From: Collinsella aerofaciens
GTDB taxonomy: Bacteria > Actinomycetota > Coriobacteriia > Coriobacteriales > Coriobacteriaceae
DNA length: 64,000 nucleotides
Reading direction: 5' to 3'
Assembly (NCBI RefSeq): GCF_005845035.1
Contig: NZ_SPFO01000005.1
Span: 62,001-126,000 of the forward strand
Shown here: positions 40,406 to 49,201 of the stretch, one piece after another
Numbering within the stretch: position 1 is the stretch's first letter
Layout of the letters: each line of letters starts with the position of its first letter
Notes under the pieces: generated by a model
Databases searched by the model: none
Seen by the model: only the letters and a program-made list of their open reading frames with translations
Told to the model about the DNA's origin: nothing
Program-made: the position numbers and the translations under genes

Positions 40406-41392
40406 ATGTCTCGGTATTGCGCCTCGTGCGGCAAGCTTCTTGCAGATGATGCCAAGTTCTGCACCTCGTGCGGTGCACCCGTTGAGCAAACAACCGCGAG
40501 CGATAGCCAGCCCGCTTTTGAGCAGACCGGTTCCCTCGATACGCCGCAAGCCAAGGCGGACGACCCCCTCGCCTATCGCCCCGACCCCGCCGCAGGCCCC
40601 GCGACCGTCGAGACTACGCAGCGCGTACCCGTCGCGAGTGGCTCGCCCCAACAGCAGCCGGCTCCCGCATACGCGCCCGCTTCACCACAGACCCCCGCTC
40701 CCAAAAAGAGCGGCACCGGGCCGCTTATCGCCGTTATCGTTGTGCTGGTGGCGATCATCATCGCCCTGGTCGTTTTCTTTGTGATCAAGCCTTTCGACAA
40801 CGCCGCCACGCAGACGACCGCCGAGGTAGCTAAGCTGCACCATGACGTCGACGACGATGACCTAAAGCCTCTCGGCGATCCCAACAGCCTGTACGACAAT
40901 GATGACGATGACGACGACGAGGATGGCGGCGAAGCAACGCTCTCCGAGCAGAATCTCTACCGCCGACTAAGCGAATACTACGACTTGCTCGAAGACCTCG
41001 ACAACTACGTCCGTGGCTGCGCGCAGAACTTCAACGGCAGCTATCTGGAAGAGGATCGAACCACCCGTCAAAATCTCGCCGACGTCGCCGAGCGCACGGA
41101 GAACACCATCGAGCAGTATTACGACATCGTCGAGGACCTAGACGTCCCGACGAGCTCCAAGAACTACAGCTCCTGGAAGGACATCATCGCCCTGTACGAC
41201 GACCTGGATCACCGCATTGACGCAATCTGTGATGCCTGGGAGATCAGCCTGAAATACGCCAAGCCTGCGGACCACAAGAATGAGATCGTGGCGCCGCTGT
41301 CGCGCGACAACGTGGCGGGCACCAATGACAATAAGTACCGCCTAGACTTTGAGGAGCGCTATCCCGGCGCCAAACCCGTCGAAGTGAACTAG
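40406..41392 (+). CDS. Zinc-ribbon membrane protein with acidic extracytoplasmic domain
   Basis: A 328-residue protein. An N-terminal zinc ribbon (YCASCGKLLADDAKFCTSCGAP, four cysteines) is followed by a Pro/Ala/Gln-rich linker, one membrane helix (PLIAVIVVLVAIIIALVVFFVI, about residues 105-127), an Asp-rich stretch (NDDDDDDDEDGGE) and a helical C-terminal domain. ATG 40406 has AAAGGAG at ideal spacing, whereas the earlier in-frame GTG does not. Zinc-ribbon single-span proteins of this type are common in Gram-positive bacteria and lack a defined function. The C-terminal domain was not recognised. Confidence 0.75.
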   Translation: MSRYCASCGKLLADDAKFCTSCGAPVEQTTASDSQPAFEQTGSLDTPQAKADDPLAYRPDPAAGPATVETTQRVPVASGSPQQQPAPAYAPASPQTPAPKKSGTGPLIAVIVVLVAIIIALVVFFVIKPFDNAATQTTAEVAKLHHDVDDDDLKPLGDPNSLYDNDDDDDDEDGGEATLSEQNLYRRLSEYYDLLEDLDNYVRGCAQNFNGSYLEEDRTTRQNLADVAERTENTIEQYYDIVEDLDVPTSSKNYSSWKDIIALYDDLDHRIDAICDAWEISLKYAKPADHKNEIVAPLSRDNVAGTNDNKYRLDFEERYPGAKPVEVN

Positions 41393-41406
41393 CGCTCTGC
41401 CGGTCT

Positions 41407-41446
41407 AAAAAACGAGCGAGGATCGCGGGGTCCTCGCTCGTTTTTT
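41407..41446. terminator. Bidirectional terminator
   Basis: AAAAAACGAGCGAGGA pairs perfectly with TCCTCGCTCGTTTTTT around an 8-nt loop, between the convergent zinc-ribbon and topoisomerase genes. Confidence 0.92.
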
Positions 41447-41468
41447 GGGCATTGTTTCGACTGCGCCG

Positions 41469-44063
41469 TTACTTGTCGGCGGCTGCTTTCTTGGCAGTCG
41501 ACTTCTTCGCGGTCGTCTTCTTGGCGGCAGTGGCTTTCTTAGCCGTCGTCTTCTTGGCCGCCGTGGTCTTCTTCACCGTGCTCGCCTTAGTCGTGGTCTT
41601 ACGGCCGCGGACGGGCTTCTTCTCCTTGGTCGGGCAGTCCATGTTCACGCAGATGCGCCACGGGCCGCGTGCCGTGTTGACCACCACGATGGGAGCACCG
41701 CACTCGGGGCAGGTCTCGCCCGTCGCCTCGAGCTTGCCGCGCGCCGGTAGCGGATAGCTCACGCCGCAATCGTCGTAGTTGGTGCAGCGGATAAAGCGCT
41801 TGCCGCTCTTTTCGCTCTTATGCGCGATCAGGTCGCCATGGCGTCCGGCCTCGGCACACACCTTGCACTCGCCCACCTTAAGGTCGGGCTCGTAGTTGGT
41901 GGGGCACGTCGGGTTCACGCAAATCTCGAAGGCCTTCTGGCGGAACGGCTGACACTTGATGCGCGGCGCGCCGCACTCGGGACACACGGCCGCCTCACCC
42001 TCGAGCGGGCTCACCTTGACGCCGCTCGGCACCGGATAGGTCACGTCACAGTCGGGCCAACCCATGCAGCCAATGAAGCTGCCACGGGTCTTGGCGCTCG
42101 TCTTCATAACCAGGTCCTTGCCGCACTTGGGGCAGGCGCCCACGCGCGCATCGGCCGTGACGGCATCGCTGATGGCGTCGCCGAGCTCCTGCGTGTGCTT
42201 GAGCAGCTCGTCGAGCACGCCAGCCAGCAGCGCACGCGAGTGCGTAACGACATGCTCTTCGGTATCCTCGCCGCGCTCCACGCGGGTCATGTCGCCGTCG
42301 AGCTCACTGGTCATATCGGGGCTCGTGATGCGCGGGGCAAACTGCGACAGCGCATCGATAATGGCGATACCCAGCTGGCTCGGCTCCACGGGATCGTTTT
42401 TGAGGTAGCGCACGGCGTACAGGCGCTCGATGATGCTCGCGCGCGTGGACTTGGTACCCAGGCCGCGCTTCTCCATCTCCTGCACGAGCTTGCCCTGGCT
42501 GTAGCGCGCGGGCGGCTCGGTCTGCTTGGCCTCGAGCTTAATGTCGAACACGTCGACCGTATCGCCCTGCTCCAGCGGCGGCATCTGCTCGTCGCGCTTG
42601 AGTCCATACGGATACGCCTCGCGGAAACCCGGGGTCACGAGCACATCGCCCGAAGCCACGAACGGCTCGCCGTTCACATCGAGCTCGAGCTTGGTGTTCT
42701 CGATGGTCGCGGGACCCATAAGCGTCGCCAGGAAGCGGCGAGCGATGAGGTCATAGAGCTTGCGCTGACCGCCATCAAGCGTGGACGGATCGCCCTCGCC
42801 CGTGGGGTAGATGGGCGGGTGGTCGGTGGTCTCGACCTTGCCGCGCGTGGGCTTCATGGGACCGGCGAGCACCTTTTTGCACACGGGCGCCAGCGCCGGG
42901 TTGATCTTTGCCAGGTCACTCACCACGGCGCCCAGATCGAGCGTCGCGGGGTACACGGTGTTGTCGACACGCGGATAGCTGATAAGGCCCGCCATGTAGA
43001 GGGACTCGGCGATGCGCATGGTACGCGCAGGCGAGATGCCCTCGGCTGCGGCAGCAGCCTGCAGCGAGGTGGTCGCAAACGGCGTGGGCGGCTGCTGTTT
43101 GCGCGAGCGCTTGGTCACCGCGGCGACGGTTGCCGTCGCAACGCCGTCGACATGGCCGTACGCCGTCTCGGCAGCATCCTTGTCGGTAAAGCGCGCCGTC
43201 TTGTGAGCGATCTTAAAGCGATCATCCTCGGCAGCACCCTGAGCGGCACCCATGCCGCGGATCTGCCAATAGTCCTCGGGCACAAACGCCATGCGCTCGC
43301 GCTCGCGCTCGACCACCAGGGCAAGCGTCGGCGTCTGCACGCGGCCGGCGGAACGCACGTTGCCAAAGCCGCCAAACTTGGCGAGCGTCAGGTAGCGCGT
43401 GAGCACCGCACCCCAAATGAGGTCGATGTGCTGACGGCTCTCGCCGGCATCGGCCAGGTTCTGGTCGAGCGAGACGAGGTTATCGAAGGCCTGCGTGATC
43501 TCGGCCTTGGTAAACGAAGAATACTGGGCGCGGGCGACCGGCAGGTCGGGCGCAACCTCGCGCACCTTGTTGAGGGCATCCGAACCGATCAGCTCGCCCT
43601 CGCGATCGAAGTCCGTGGCAATGATGACGCTGTCGGACTTCTTGGCCAGGTTCTTGAGTGAGCGAATGAGCTCTTTCTCGGCCGGTAGCTTAATGACGGG
43701 TGCCCAGGTGAGGTAAGGCAGGCTCTCGAGCTTCCAGCCCTTGATGGAAATGCCATCGGCAAGGAACGGCTTGCGCTTGGTGTCGTACGGCGGGCGGGCC
43801 AGGCCATCGGGCATATCGGCCGGCAACATCTCGCCGTCCTCGGTGACCGAATACCAACCCAGCTTTTTATCGAACAGCACGCTGTCGCAAAAATCGGGCG
43901 CCAGGATGTGACCGGCAAGGCCGATGGTCACGCACTCCTCGCCTTTCCACTCAAAACGGTAGATTGCGGTGTTGTACACCTTGTCCTTTTTGGGCTTGCC
44001 CGTGGACAGACGCTCGGCGATCTGACGCGCGGCGTCGTTTTTCTCGGCGATGATGAGCTTCAA
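41469..44063 (-). CDS. topA: Type IA DNA topoisomerase resembling archaeal TopA
   Basis: An 864-residue topoisomerase. The TOPRIM domain spans the N-terminus with DFDREGE at 151-157. The catalytic tyrosine is Tyr363 in GLISYPRVDNTVYP; this wording is closer to archaeal TopA (ISYPRTDNTVYP) than to bacterial TopA (ITYMRTD). Three C-terminal four-cysteine zinc fingers follow (CPKCGKDL, CPECGAPRIKC, CPECGAPIVVV regions), then a Lys/Ala/Thr-rich tail that resembles histone H1. It starts at TTG 44063 after GGAG. It would relax negative supercoils. Whether it is the sole topoisomerase I or an additional topoisomerase III-like enzyme cannot be told from this window. Confidence 0.9.
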   Translation of the reverse strand: MKLIIAEKNDAARQIAERLSTGKPKKDKVYNTAIYRFEWKGEECVTIGLAGHILAPDFCDSVLFDKKLGWYSVTEDGEMLPADMPDGLARPPYDTKRKPFLADGISIKGWKLESLPYLTWAPVIKLPAEKELIRSLKNLAKKSDSVIIATDFDREGELIGSDALNKVREVAPDLPVARAQYSSFTKAEITQAFDNLVSLDQNLADAGESRQHIDLIWGAVLTRYLTLAKFGGFGNVRSAGRVQTPTLALVVERERERMAFVPEDYWQIRGMGAAQGAAEDDRFKIAHKTARFTDKDAAETAYGHVDGVATATVAAVTKRSRKQQPPTPFATTSLQAAAAAEGISPARTMRIAESLYMAGLISYPRVDNTVYPATLDLGAVVSDLAKINPALAPVCKKVLAGPMKPTRGKVETTDHPPIYPTGEGDPSTLDGGQRKLYDLIARRFLATLMGPATIENTKLELDVNGEPFVASGDVLVTPGFREAYPYGLKRDEQMPPLEQGDTVDVFDIKLEAKQTEPPARYSQGKLVQEMEKRGLGTKSTRASIIERLYAVRYLKNDPVEPSQLGIAIIDALSQFAPRITSPDMTSELDGDMTRVERGEDTEEHVVTHSRALLAGVLDELLKHTQELGDAISDAVTADARVGACPKCGKDLVMKTSAKTRGSFIGCMGWPDCDVTYPVPSGVKVSPLEGEAAVCPECGAPRIKCQPFRQKAFEICVNPTCPTNYEPDLKVGECKVCAEAGRHGDLIAHKSEKSGKRFIRCTNYDDCGVSYPLPARGKLEATGETCPECGAPIVVVNTARGPWRICVNMDCPTKEKKPVRGRKTTTKASTVKKTTAAKKTTAKKATAAKKTTAKKSTAKKAAADK

Positions 44064-44117
44064 AAGAGGCTCCTATCTCGTATCTCTGCGGCTACGCCCG
44101 CCCGTATGGCGGCCGAC

Positions 44118-44801
44118 TTACGCCCTTGCTTGCTCAATCTGCCCGATGAGCCAATCGCACCAGGCATCCATGCCCTCGCCCTTGCGCGCGCTCACGGCAA
44201 ACCGCGGCGCCTGTGGATTGAGGTCATCGAGTGTCTTAGTATACCTATCCATGTCAAAATCGAAAGCCGGAGCCACGTCGACCTTGTTGAGCAGCTGCGC
44301 GCCGGCGTGCTGGAAGATGCCCGGGTACTTGACGGGCTTGTCGTCGCCCTCGGGCACCGAGAGAATCATGATGGACAGGTTCTCGCCCAAGTCAAAGTCG
44401 ACTGGGCAGACCAGGTTACCCACGTTTTCGATAAAGATAACGTCGATGTTTTCCAGACCCACAGCCTTGTCGAAGGCGTCAACGGCCTCCATGATCATGT
44501 TGCCCTCGAGGTGGCACAGGCCGCCCGTGTTGATCTGGATGGCGGGCATGCCGGCTTCCTTCATGGTGATGGCATCGACATCCGAGGCGATATCGCCCTC
44601 GATGACGGCACAACGCAGGCCGGCCTTATCGCGCAGGCGCTCGTTGGTGCCCAAAATCGTGGTTGTCTTACCCGAGCCGGGGCTCGACAGCACATTGATC
44701 ACATAGGTGTTTGTCTCATTAAATCGCTGACGCAGCTGATCTGCCAGGCGCTCGTTGCGCGACAGGATCGGCGACGCGATATCAATTGTTTTCTCGGCCA
44801 T
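44118..44801 (-). CDS. hypB: Hydrogenase/urease nickel-insertion GTPase HypB
   Basis: A 227-residue GTPase. The P-loop is NVLSSPGSGKTT, with GDIASDVDA, the HLEGNMI segment, VIFIENVGNLVCP and LLNKVDVAP (guanine-specificity) all as in HypB. It lacks the His-rich nickel-storage N-terminus found in some homologues. AAGGAG lies 8 bp before ATG 44801. hypA is directly upstream, so the two are co-transcribed. They deliver Ni to NiFe hydrogenase. No structural hydrogenase genes are in the window. Confidence 0.93.
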   Translation of the reverse strand: MAEKTIDIASPILSRNERLADQLRQRFNETNTYVINVLSSPGSGKTTTILGTNERLRDKAGLRCAVIEGDIASDVDAITMKEAGMPAIQINTGGLCHLEGNMIMEAVDAFDKAVGLENIDVIFIENVGNLVCPVDFDLGENLSIMILSVPEGDDKPVKYPGIFQHAGAQLLNKVDVAPAFDFDMDRYTKTLDDLNPQAPRFAVSARKGEGMDAWCDWLIGQIEQARA

Positions 44802-44856
44802 ACTCGGCACTCCTTAACTTCTACCATTTATACCCCGTCCCCAGGTAGCTGGCGGG

Positions 44857-45213
44857 CTAATCGTCGGGGGTTTCGATTTCGATACTTGCGATGTCGAGCT
44901 CGCGGCCGTGCAGCAGACGCACGTTGGCGCCGCCGCACTGGGGGCAACGGCAATGGAATCGGTCGTGCTCAAAGACCTCACCGCAGTCCAGACACTCACT
45001 TTGTGGATGGACTTCCTCCACGGCAAGCTCGCAGCCGTATGTGAGAGGGTCCTCGTCTCGGAACGTCTCCCACGCAAAGTCGAGCGCCTCGCGCACAACT
45101 TCGGTCATATCCCCGATACGCAGCGTTACCAAAACGGCGCGCGAGGCCCCCGCCCCACGCGCCGCGCGAATCACTGTATCGAGTATGCCGTTGACAATGC
45201 CAACCTCGTGCAT
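44857..45213 (-). CDS. hypA: Nickel-insertion protein HypA
   Basis: A 118-residue nickel metallochaperone. The N-terminal Met-His-Glu, which coordinates nickel, is present (MHEVGIVNGIL), and the zinc site consists of CLDCGEVF and CRCPQCGG. The length is normal. GAGGAG precedes the ATG. It lies 55 bp upstream of hypB and 6 bp after tatC, so it may be transcribed with the tat genes; twin-arginine export of cofactor-containing hydrogenase small subunits makes that grouping sensible. Confidence 0.95.
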   Translation of the reverse strand: MHEVGIVNGILDTVIRAARGAGASRAVLVTLRIGDMTEVVREALDFAWETFRDEDPLTYGCELAVEEVHPQSECLDCGEVFEHDRFHCRCPQCGGANVRLLHGRELDIASIEIETPDD

Positions 45214-45219
45214 ACCGAT

Positions 45220-46011
45220 TTACTCCTCGTCGTCCTCGTCGTCCGAGAACAGGTCCAGACGACTCACGAACAAGCCCTCCTTGCCCTCGCGCGCGGTAAT
45301 GACCACACGGGCGATGGCAAGCGAAATCTCGTAGAGCGAGAGCAGGGCGCCATACATGAGGCCCAGCGTAACGGGCGAGCCGTCGGGCGTAATCACAGCC
45401 GAGCCCACAAGCAGGCCAACGTACACGAAACGCCAGGCACTGCGGAAGGCCGCGTAGGACACGATATGGAAGACGGACAGATAAAAGATGATGAGCGGCA
45501 GCTCAAACGCCACACCAAAGCCGATCATAAAGAGCAGCTCCATGTTGACGTAGTTCTCCAGATCGGGCAGCGCCGTGGCGACGGCCGAGGTTTCGCCGAT
45601 GAGCCACTCAAAGCCCGCAGGAATGATGATGAAGTAGCAAAAGATTGCGCCCAGGAAGAACAGCACCGTCGAGGCGAGCACCGTAGGCACGACCCACTTG
45701 CGCTCGTTGGGGCGAAGCGCCGGCAGGAAGAACGCCAAGATCTGCCAGATGATCATGGGCGTGCACATGACCACGGCCATCTTGATGGCCAGCGAGAAAC
45801 GCAGGCCAAAGCCGCCGAGCGTGGTGGTGATGTAGAACTTACCGTCCGGCACAAAGGAGCGGATGGGGTCTTCCAGAATGTCGAGCACCACAGGCGTGGC
45901 GAAATACAGCACGATAGCTGCGGCAAACACCGAAACAACCACGATGGTCAGGCGGCGACGGAGCTCTCCCAGGTGATCGAAGAGCGGCATACGCGCAGGT
46001 CCGATAGGCAT
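45220..46011 (-). CDS. tatC: Twin-arginine translocase subunit TatC
   Basis: A 263-residue integral membrane protein, the receptor of the Tat pathway for folded proteins. FDHLGELRRRL at the N-terminus and FGVAFELPLIIFYL with its conserved Glu are diagnostic; about six membrane helices are evident. The C-terminus is acidic (DLFSDDEDDEE). Its ATG overlaps the TatA/B stop (TAATG). No separate tatB gene is seen here. Confidence 0.95.
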   Translation of the reverse strand: MPIGPARMPLFDHLGELRRRLTIVVVSVFAAAIVLYFATPVVLDILEDPIRSFVPDGKFYITTTLGGFGLRFSLAIKMAVVMCTPMIIWQILAFFLPALRPNERKWVVPTVLASTVLFFLGAIFCYFIIIPAGFEWLIGETSAVATALPDLENYVNMELLFMIGFGVAFELPLIIFYLSVFHIVSYAAFRSAWRFVYVGLLVGSAVITPDGSPVTLGLMYGALLSLYEISLAIARVVITAREGKEGLFVSRLDLFSDDEDDEE

Positions 46012-46601
46012 TACTCATCGTCTCCTTTCGGGGCGTCGGCGGCAGCGGTGGCGTCGTCCTCGGCCTCGAGCTCGCGGGCGAGCTGGTCGACGACGGCCTT
46101 GCGCTTGCGGGGACGACGGGCGTAGAGGTCAGCCGTCGTGGGCTCTGTCGGCTCGGGCTCGGGCTCCGGCTCTGCAGCAGGCTCAGGCTCGGCGGCGGCA
46201 GCAGCAGGCTCGGCCTCGGCAGGCTCGGCACCCTCGGCCTCCCCAGCAGCACCCTCGCCCTCGACGGCAGCCTCACTCGCGGCCTTCTCGGCAGCAAGAC
46301 GGGCGCGACGCTCGGCAAAGGTCTCCTTCTTTGCGGGCGCAGTCGTCTCGGCAGCATCCTCGTCCGCATCGGAATCGTCATCGACGGCAGCCTTCTTGGG
46401 CTTGACCGGGGCCGACGCGGCCTCGCTCACCGGATCGATAATCTCGGACTGAACAACGGCCGTCATCTTTTCCTGCGTCTCGCGGAACTGACGAATAGCA
46501 CGGCCGATCGTGCGGCCCATCTGTGGGAGCTTATCCGGGCCAAACAGCAAAAAGCCGAAGACCACGATGATCGCGAGCTCACCCTCTCCAATACCAAACA
46601 C
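46011..46601 (-). CDS. tatA: TatA/TatB-family protein with a long acidic repeat tail
   Basis: A 197-residue Tat component. The opening FGIGEGELAIIVVFGFLLFGPDKLPQMGRTIGRAIRQF gives a membrane helix, the FGP hinge and an amphipathic helix (shown as family features in two parts: ELAIIVVFGFLLFGP and KLPQMGRTIGRA). It starts at GTG 46601, five bases after GGAGG. The tail, about 140 residues, is unusually long with Glu/Pro/Ala repeats (EPEPAAEPEPEPEPTEP) and ends in basic and acidic segments. The extra length is more like TatB than TatA. It is coupled to tatC. Confidence 0.88.
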   Translation of the reverse strand: MFGIGEGELAIIVVFGFLLFGPDKLPQMGRTIGRAIRQFRETQEKMTAVVQSEIIDPVSEAASAPVKPKKAAVDDDSDADEDAAETTAPAKKETFAERRARLAAEKAASEAAVEGEGAAGEAEGAEPAEAEPAAAAAEPEPAAEPEPEPEPTEPTTADLYARRPRKRKAVVDQLARELEAEDDATAAADAPKGDDE

Positions 46602-46753
46602 ACATACCTCCAAGGCTCGATGTGAGTCGAGCCCGCACCGCGCCATTCGGCCGGAACTCGTCTATTCATTCGGTCAAGTATAGCGCCCGGACGCCAAAAC
46701 GTCCGAGCGCATCACAAACATATGCCAAACGGCACGCCCTTTTGGGGCAGGGC

Positions 46754-47068
46754 TTATGCCGCCGTGATCGAGATCTCCTGGTCGACGCCCAGCAGCTGAA
46801 CCACGCGCATCACCTGGGGCTGCACATTGGTGCAGCTAAAGCGCTTACCATGGTCGACCGCGTGGTGCGCAGCGCCCACGAGCACGCCAATGCCCGTCGA
46901 ATCGATGTAGCTCACCTGGGCAAAATCGAGCTCAACGGCCTCAGTGGGTTGCTCGAGCGCCAGGTCGATGGCATTACGCAGACTGTCGGCGTTAGAGATA
47001 TCGATCTCGCCGGCCACCTTGATGGTGTAGAGCTCCGGCGTGGGGTTGGTGGAAATACCCAAATCCAT
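46754..47068 (-). CDS. STAS-domain anti-sigma-factor antagonist
   Basis: A 104-residue single STAS domain similar to SpoIIAA and RsbV. The conserved phosphorylation site is Ser57 in YIDSTGIGVL; phosphorylation by an anti-sigma kinase would switch partner binding. AAAGGAG precedes the ATG. No partner kinase or phosphatase gene is next to it. The neighbours are an aminotransferase upstream and the tat operon downstream. Which sigma factor or process it controls is unknown. Confidence 0.9.
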   Translation of the reverse strand: MDLGISTNPTPELYTIKVAGEIDISNADSLRNAIDLALEQPTEAVELDFAQVSYIDSTGIGVLVGAAHHAVDHGKRFSCTNVQPQVMRVVQLLGVDQEISITAA

Positions 47069-47119
47069 GTATACGCTCCTTTACGTATCGAAAGTGCGGA
47101 TAGTACGGGAAGCCGCGCG

Positions 47120-48424
47120 TTAGGCGCGCTCGGCACGCGCAAGCTCGGCAGCGACGAGCTTAACGGCCAGCACCAGCACATCGAGCGCGGCCTCCAGGTC
47201 CTCGACCGTGGGATAGCTCGGCGCGATGCGGATGTTGGTGTCGCGCGGATCCTTGCCATAAGGCCAGGTGGCACCAGCCGGCGTGAGCTTGACGCCCAGG
47301 TCGGCGCAAAGCGCGGCGACCTTCTGGGCCGAGCCCTCAGGACCATCGAAGCTCACAAAGTAGCCGCCGCGGGGATGCGTCCAGGTGGCGCAACCCGTGT
47401 CGCCCAGGCCCTCGGTGAGCTTGCGCTCGACGGCCTCAAAGCGCGGACGCAGGAACTCGGCATGCTTTTTCATGTGCTCCTTGACCGCCTCGATGGTGGG
47501 AAGGAAGCGCACGTGACGCAGCTGGTTGAGCTTGTCGGCGCTGATCAGACCGGCCTTCAGGCGCTTGGAGAACTCGGCGATGACCGCGGGGCTCGCGCCG
47601 ATAAAGCCGATGCCGGCGCCCGGGAAGGTGATCTTGGACGTCGATGCAAAGGCCACCACGCGGTCCTCGGTGCCCGCCGCGCGAGCGAGGTCAAAGATGT
47701 TTGCGAGCTCGTCGGTCTCGTCGTACAGGTCGTGCACGCAGTAGGCGTTGTCCCAGAAGATGCGGAAATCGGGCGCGGCCGTGGGCATCTCGACCAGGCG
47801 GCGCACAGTGTCCTCGCTAAAGGTGATGCCCGTGGGGTTGGAATACTTGGGCACGCACCAGATACCCTTGATGGAATCGTCGGCGGCAACGAGGCGCTCG
47901 ACCTCGTCCATGTCGGGACCATTCTCGGTCATCGCGACGGGGATGTTCTCGATACCCAGGTCGGCGGTGATACCAAAGTGACGGTCATAGCCGGGAACCG
48001 GGCACAGGAACTTGACCTTCTTGCCGTCGTGCGCGGCCTCGTAAGCCTCCCAAGGCTCGCTGCCGCACGAGCCGCAGCGCCAGAACATGCCGGCGATATC
48101 GTGCTCGATCAGCAGGCTCGACGAACCCAGCACGAGCGTCTGCTCGGCAGGGCAGCCCAAGAACTCCCCCGCTAGCTTGCGCGCCGAGGGAATGCCCTCA
48201 AAGCAGCCGTAGTTGGAGCAGTCGACGTTGCCGTCGTGCAGATCGGCATCGGCATTGAGGATATCGAGCATGGGTCGAGAGATGTCAACCTGGGAGGGCG
48301 ACGGTTTGCCGCGGGCCATGTCGAGCGCCAGGCCCTTGGCCTTGACCTCGGCGACCTCGGCCTTGAGCGCCTCGATGGCGGCATCGAGTTCGGTGGTTTC
48401 CATCTTCTGGTAGATCGTCTGCAT
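47120..48424 (-). CDS. Class I aminotransferase (aspartate aminotransferase subgroup Ic type)
   Basis: A 434-residue PLP enzyme. GKPSPSQVDISRPML, NYGCFEGIPSARKLAGEFLG, PVPGYDRHF, WCVPKYSNPTGITFS, FWDNAYCVHDLY and the PLP-lysine segment FASTSKITFPGAGIGF are all present; NIRIAPSYPT holds the carboxylate-binding arginine. This pattern belongs to the large 'Ic' group of aspartate or alternative aminotransferases found in actinobacteria. AAAGGT precedes the ATG. The amino donor and acceptor are not certain. The gene stands between the STAS protein and an unknown small gene, with no clear pathway link. Confidence 0.88.
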   Translation of the reverse strand: MQTIYQKMETTELDAAIEALKAEVAEVKAKGLALDMARGKPSPSQVDISRPMLDILNADADLHDGNVDCSNYGCFEGIPSARKLAGEFLGCPAEQTLVLGSSSLLIEHDIAGMFWRCGSCGSEPWEAYEAAHDGKKVKFLCPVPGYDRHFGITADLGIENIPVAMTENGPDMDEVERLVAADDSIKGIWCVPKYSNPTGITFSEDTVRRLVEMPTAAPDFRIFWDNAYCVHDLYDETDELANIFDLARAAGTEDRVVAFASTSKITFPGAGIGFIGASPAVIAEFSKRLKAGLISADKLNQLRHVRFLPTIEAVKEHMKKHAEFLRPRFEAVERKLTEGLGDTGCATWTHPRGGYFVSFDGPEGSAQKVAALCADLGVKLTPAGATWPYGKDPRDTNIRIAPSYPTVEDLEAALDVLVLAVKLVAAELARAERA

Positions 48425-48573
48425 GGGTGCGACCTTTCGCGAAGCGGGACGTTGCAGTTCGTCTAAGTATAGACCGCCACCGCCGCAAGGGTATGAAGCC
48501 GTGATAGATTAAGTCCATCGCAATAAATTACGAATCGCCGCGCATGCCGGCGTGGGGCGCCCAAGGAGGCACT

Positions 48574-48828
48574 ATGGAGTACGGATCGTTCCAGGCCGAG
48601 GAGTTCGGCGACCTACAGCGCCTGGTCGACGGGCTGTTTTACGACCGCCACGCCATCGACCGACTGGATCTAATCGTACAGGCCGAAATCTTGGACCTGG
48701 CGCCCGATCTCATGGAAATCGTCAACCTTTTGCCGCCCGGCTATTACGACCGCCAGTCACTTTGCGACCAACTCAACTCCGCCTTGGCCGCCCACGGCTG
48801 GGGCGCCATCTACGGCACCGTGGAATGA
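48574..48828 (+). CDS. Small conserved-looking protein of unknown function
   Basis: An 84-residue protein with an AAGGAGG site ideally spaced before ATG 48574. The sequence is helical and acidic (EEFGDLQRLVDGLFYDRHAIDRL, VQAEILDLAPDLMEIVNLLPPGYYDRQSLCDQLN) and ends in HGWGAIYGTVE. No known domain was recognised. Codon use looks like its neighbours and the strong ribosome site argues that it is real. It is divergent from the aminotransferase gene. Confidence 0.7.
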   Translation: MEYGSFQAEEFGDLQRLVDGLFYDRHAIDRLDLIVQAEILDLAPDLMEIVNLLPPGYYDRQSLCDQLNSALAAHGWGAIYGTVE

Positions 48829-48886
48829 GCCTCGAGGCCGACGATTTGGCCCGTTTCCCGACCCTGGCGAGGCTTGTTTTAGGGCT

Positions 48887-49112
48887 TGTGGCCAAAAAAG
48901 GGCAAATATGAGTACTGTTACCTTTTTAGTAGCAGCGATTAAGCCCCCAAATCGGCGTTTTTTCGCCTGGATTTTCTTTCCGAGTAGTAGCTATCGCCAA
49001 ATTGGAGTCAAGCGATTACTCGTTAACATACAGATAGCATGATTGTGTTCATTATTTTCCGCACCTAAAATGAAACGCCGTTTGTGACAGTACTCACAAA
49101 CGGCGTTTTTTG
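48887..49112. repeat. ~226-bp element with inverted GAGTACTG ends, copy 2
   Basis: The left end (48887-48935) shares the exact core GGCAAATATGAGTACTG and flanking CAAAAAA and TAGTAGCAG with the element at 34381-34597. The right end, read inverted, has CAAAAAAC then TGAGTACTGTCAC. Size and end layout match copy 1, while the interior is different and non-coding. It fills the gap 48829-49201. Confidence 0.7.
49073..49110. terminator. Hairpin terminator after nhaA, inside the repeat element's right end
   Basis: AAACGCCGTTTGTGA and TCACAAACGGCGTTT form a perfect 15-bp stem with a CAGTAC loop, flanked by T- and A-runs. It could terminate transcription from nhaA and is part of the right end of the element at 48887. 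Confidence 0.75.
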
Positions 49113-49201
49113 ACCACTGGCGTGTCTGGCAGGCGGCAAGCACCACCCGAATCCGCATTTTGAACGCGCCCGAATCGGTTCTGGAGCCGGTTTTCGCGCT
49201 C

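Noticed and set aside
44118-46601. A hydrogenase operon
   Set aside because: Only hypA, hypB, tatA and tatC are present; no structural or other hyp genes adjoin them in the window.
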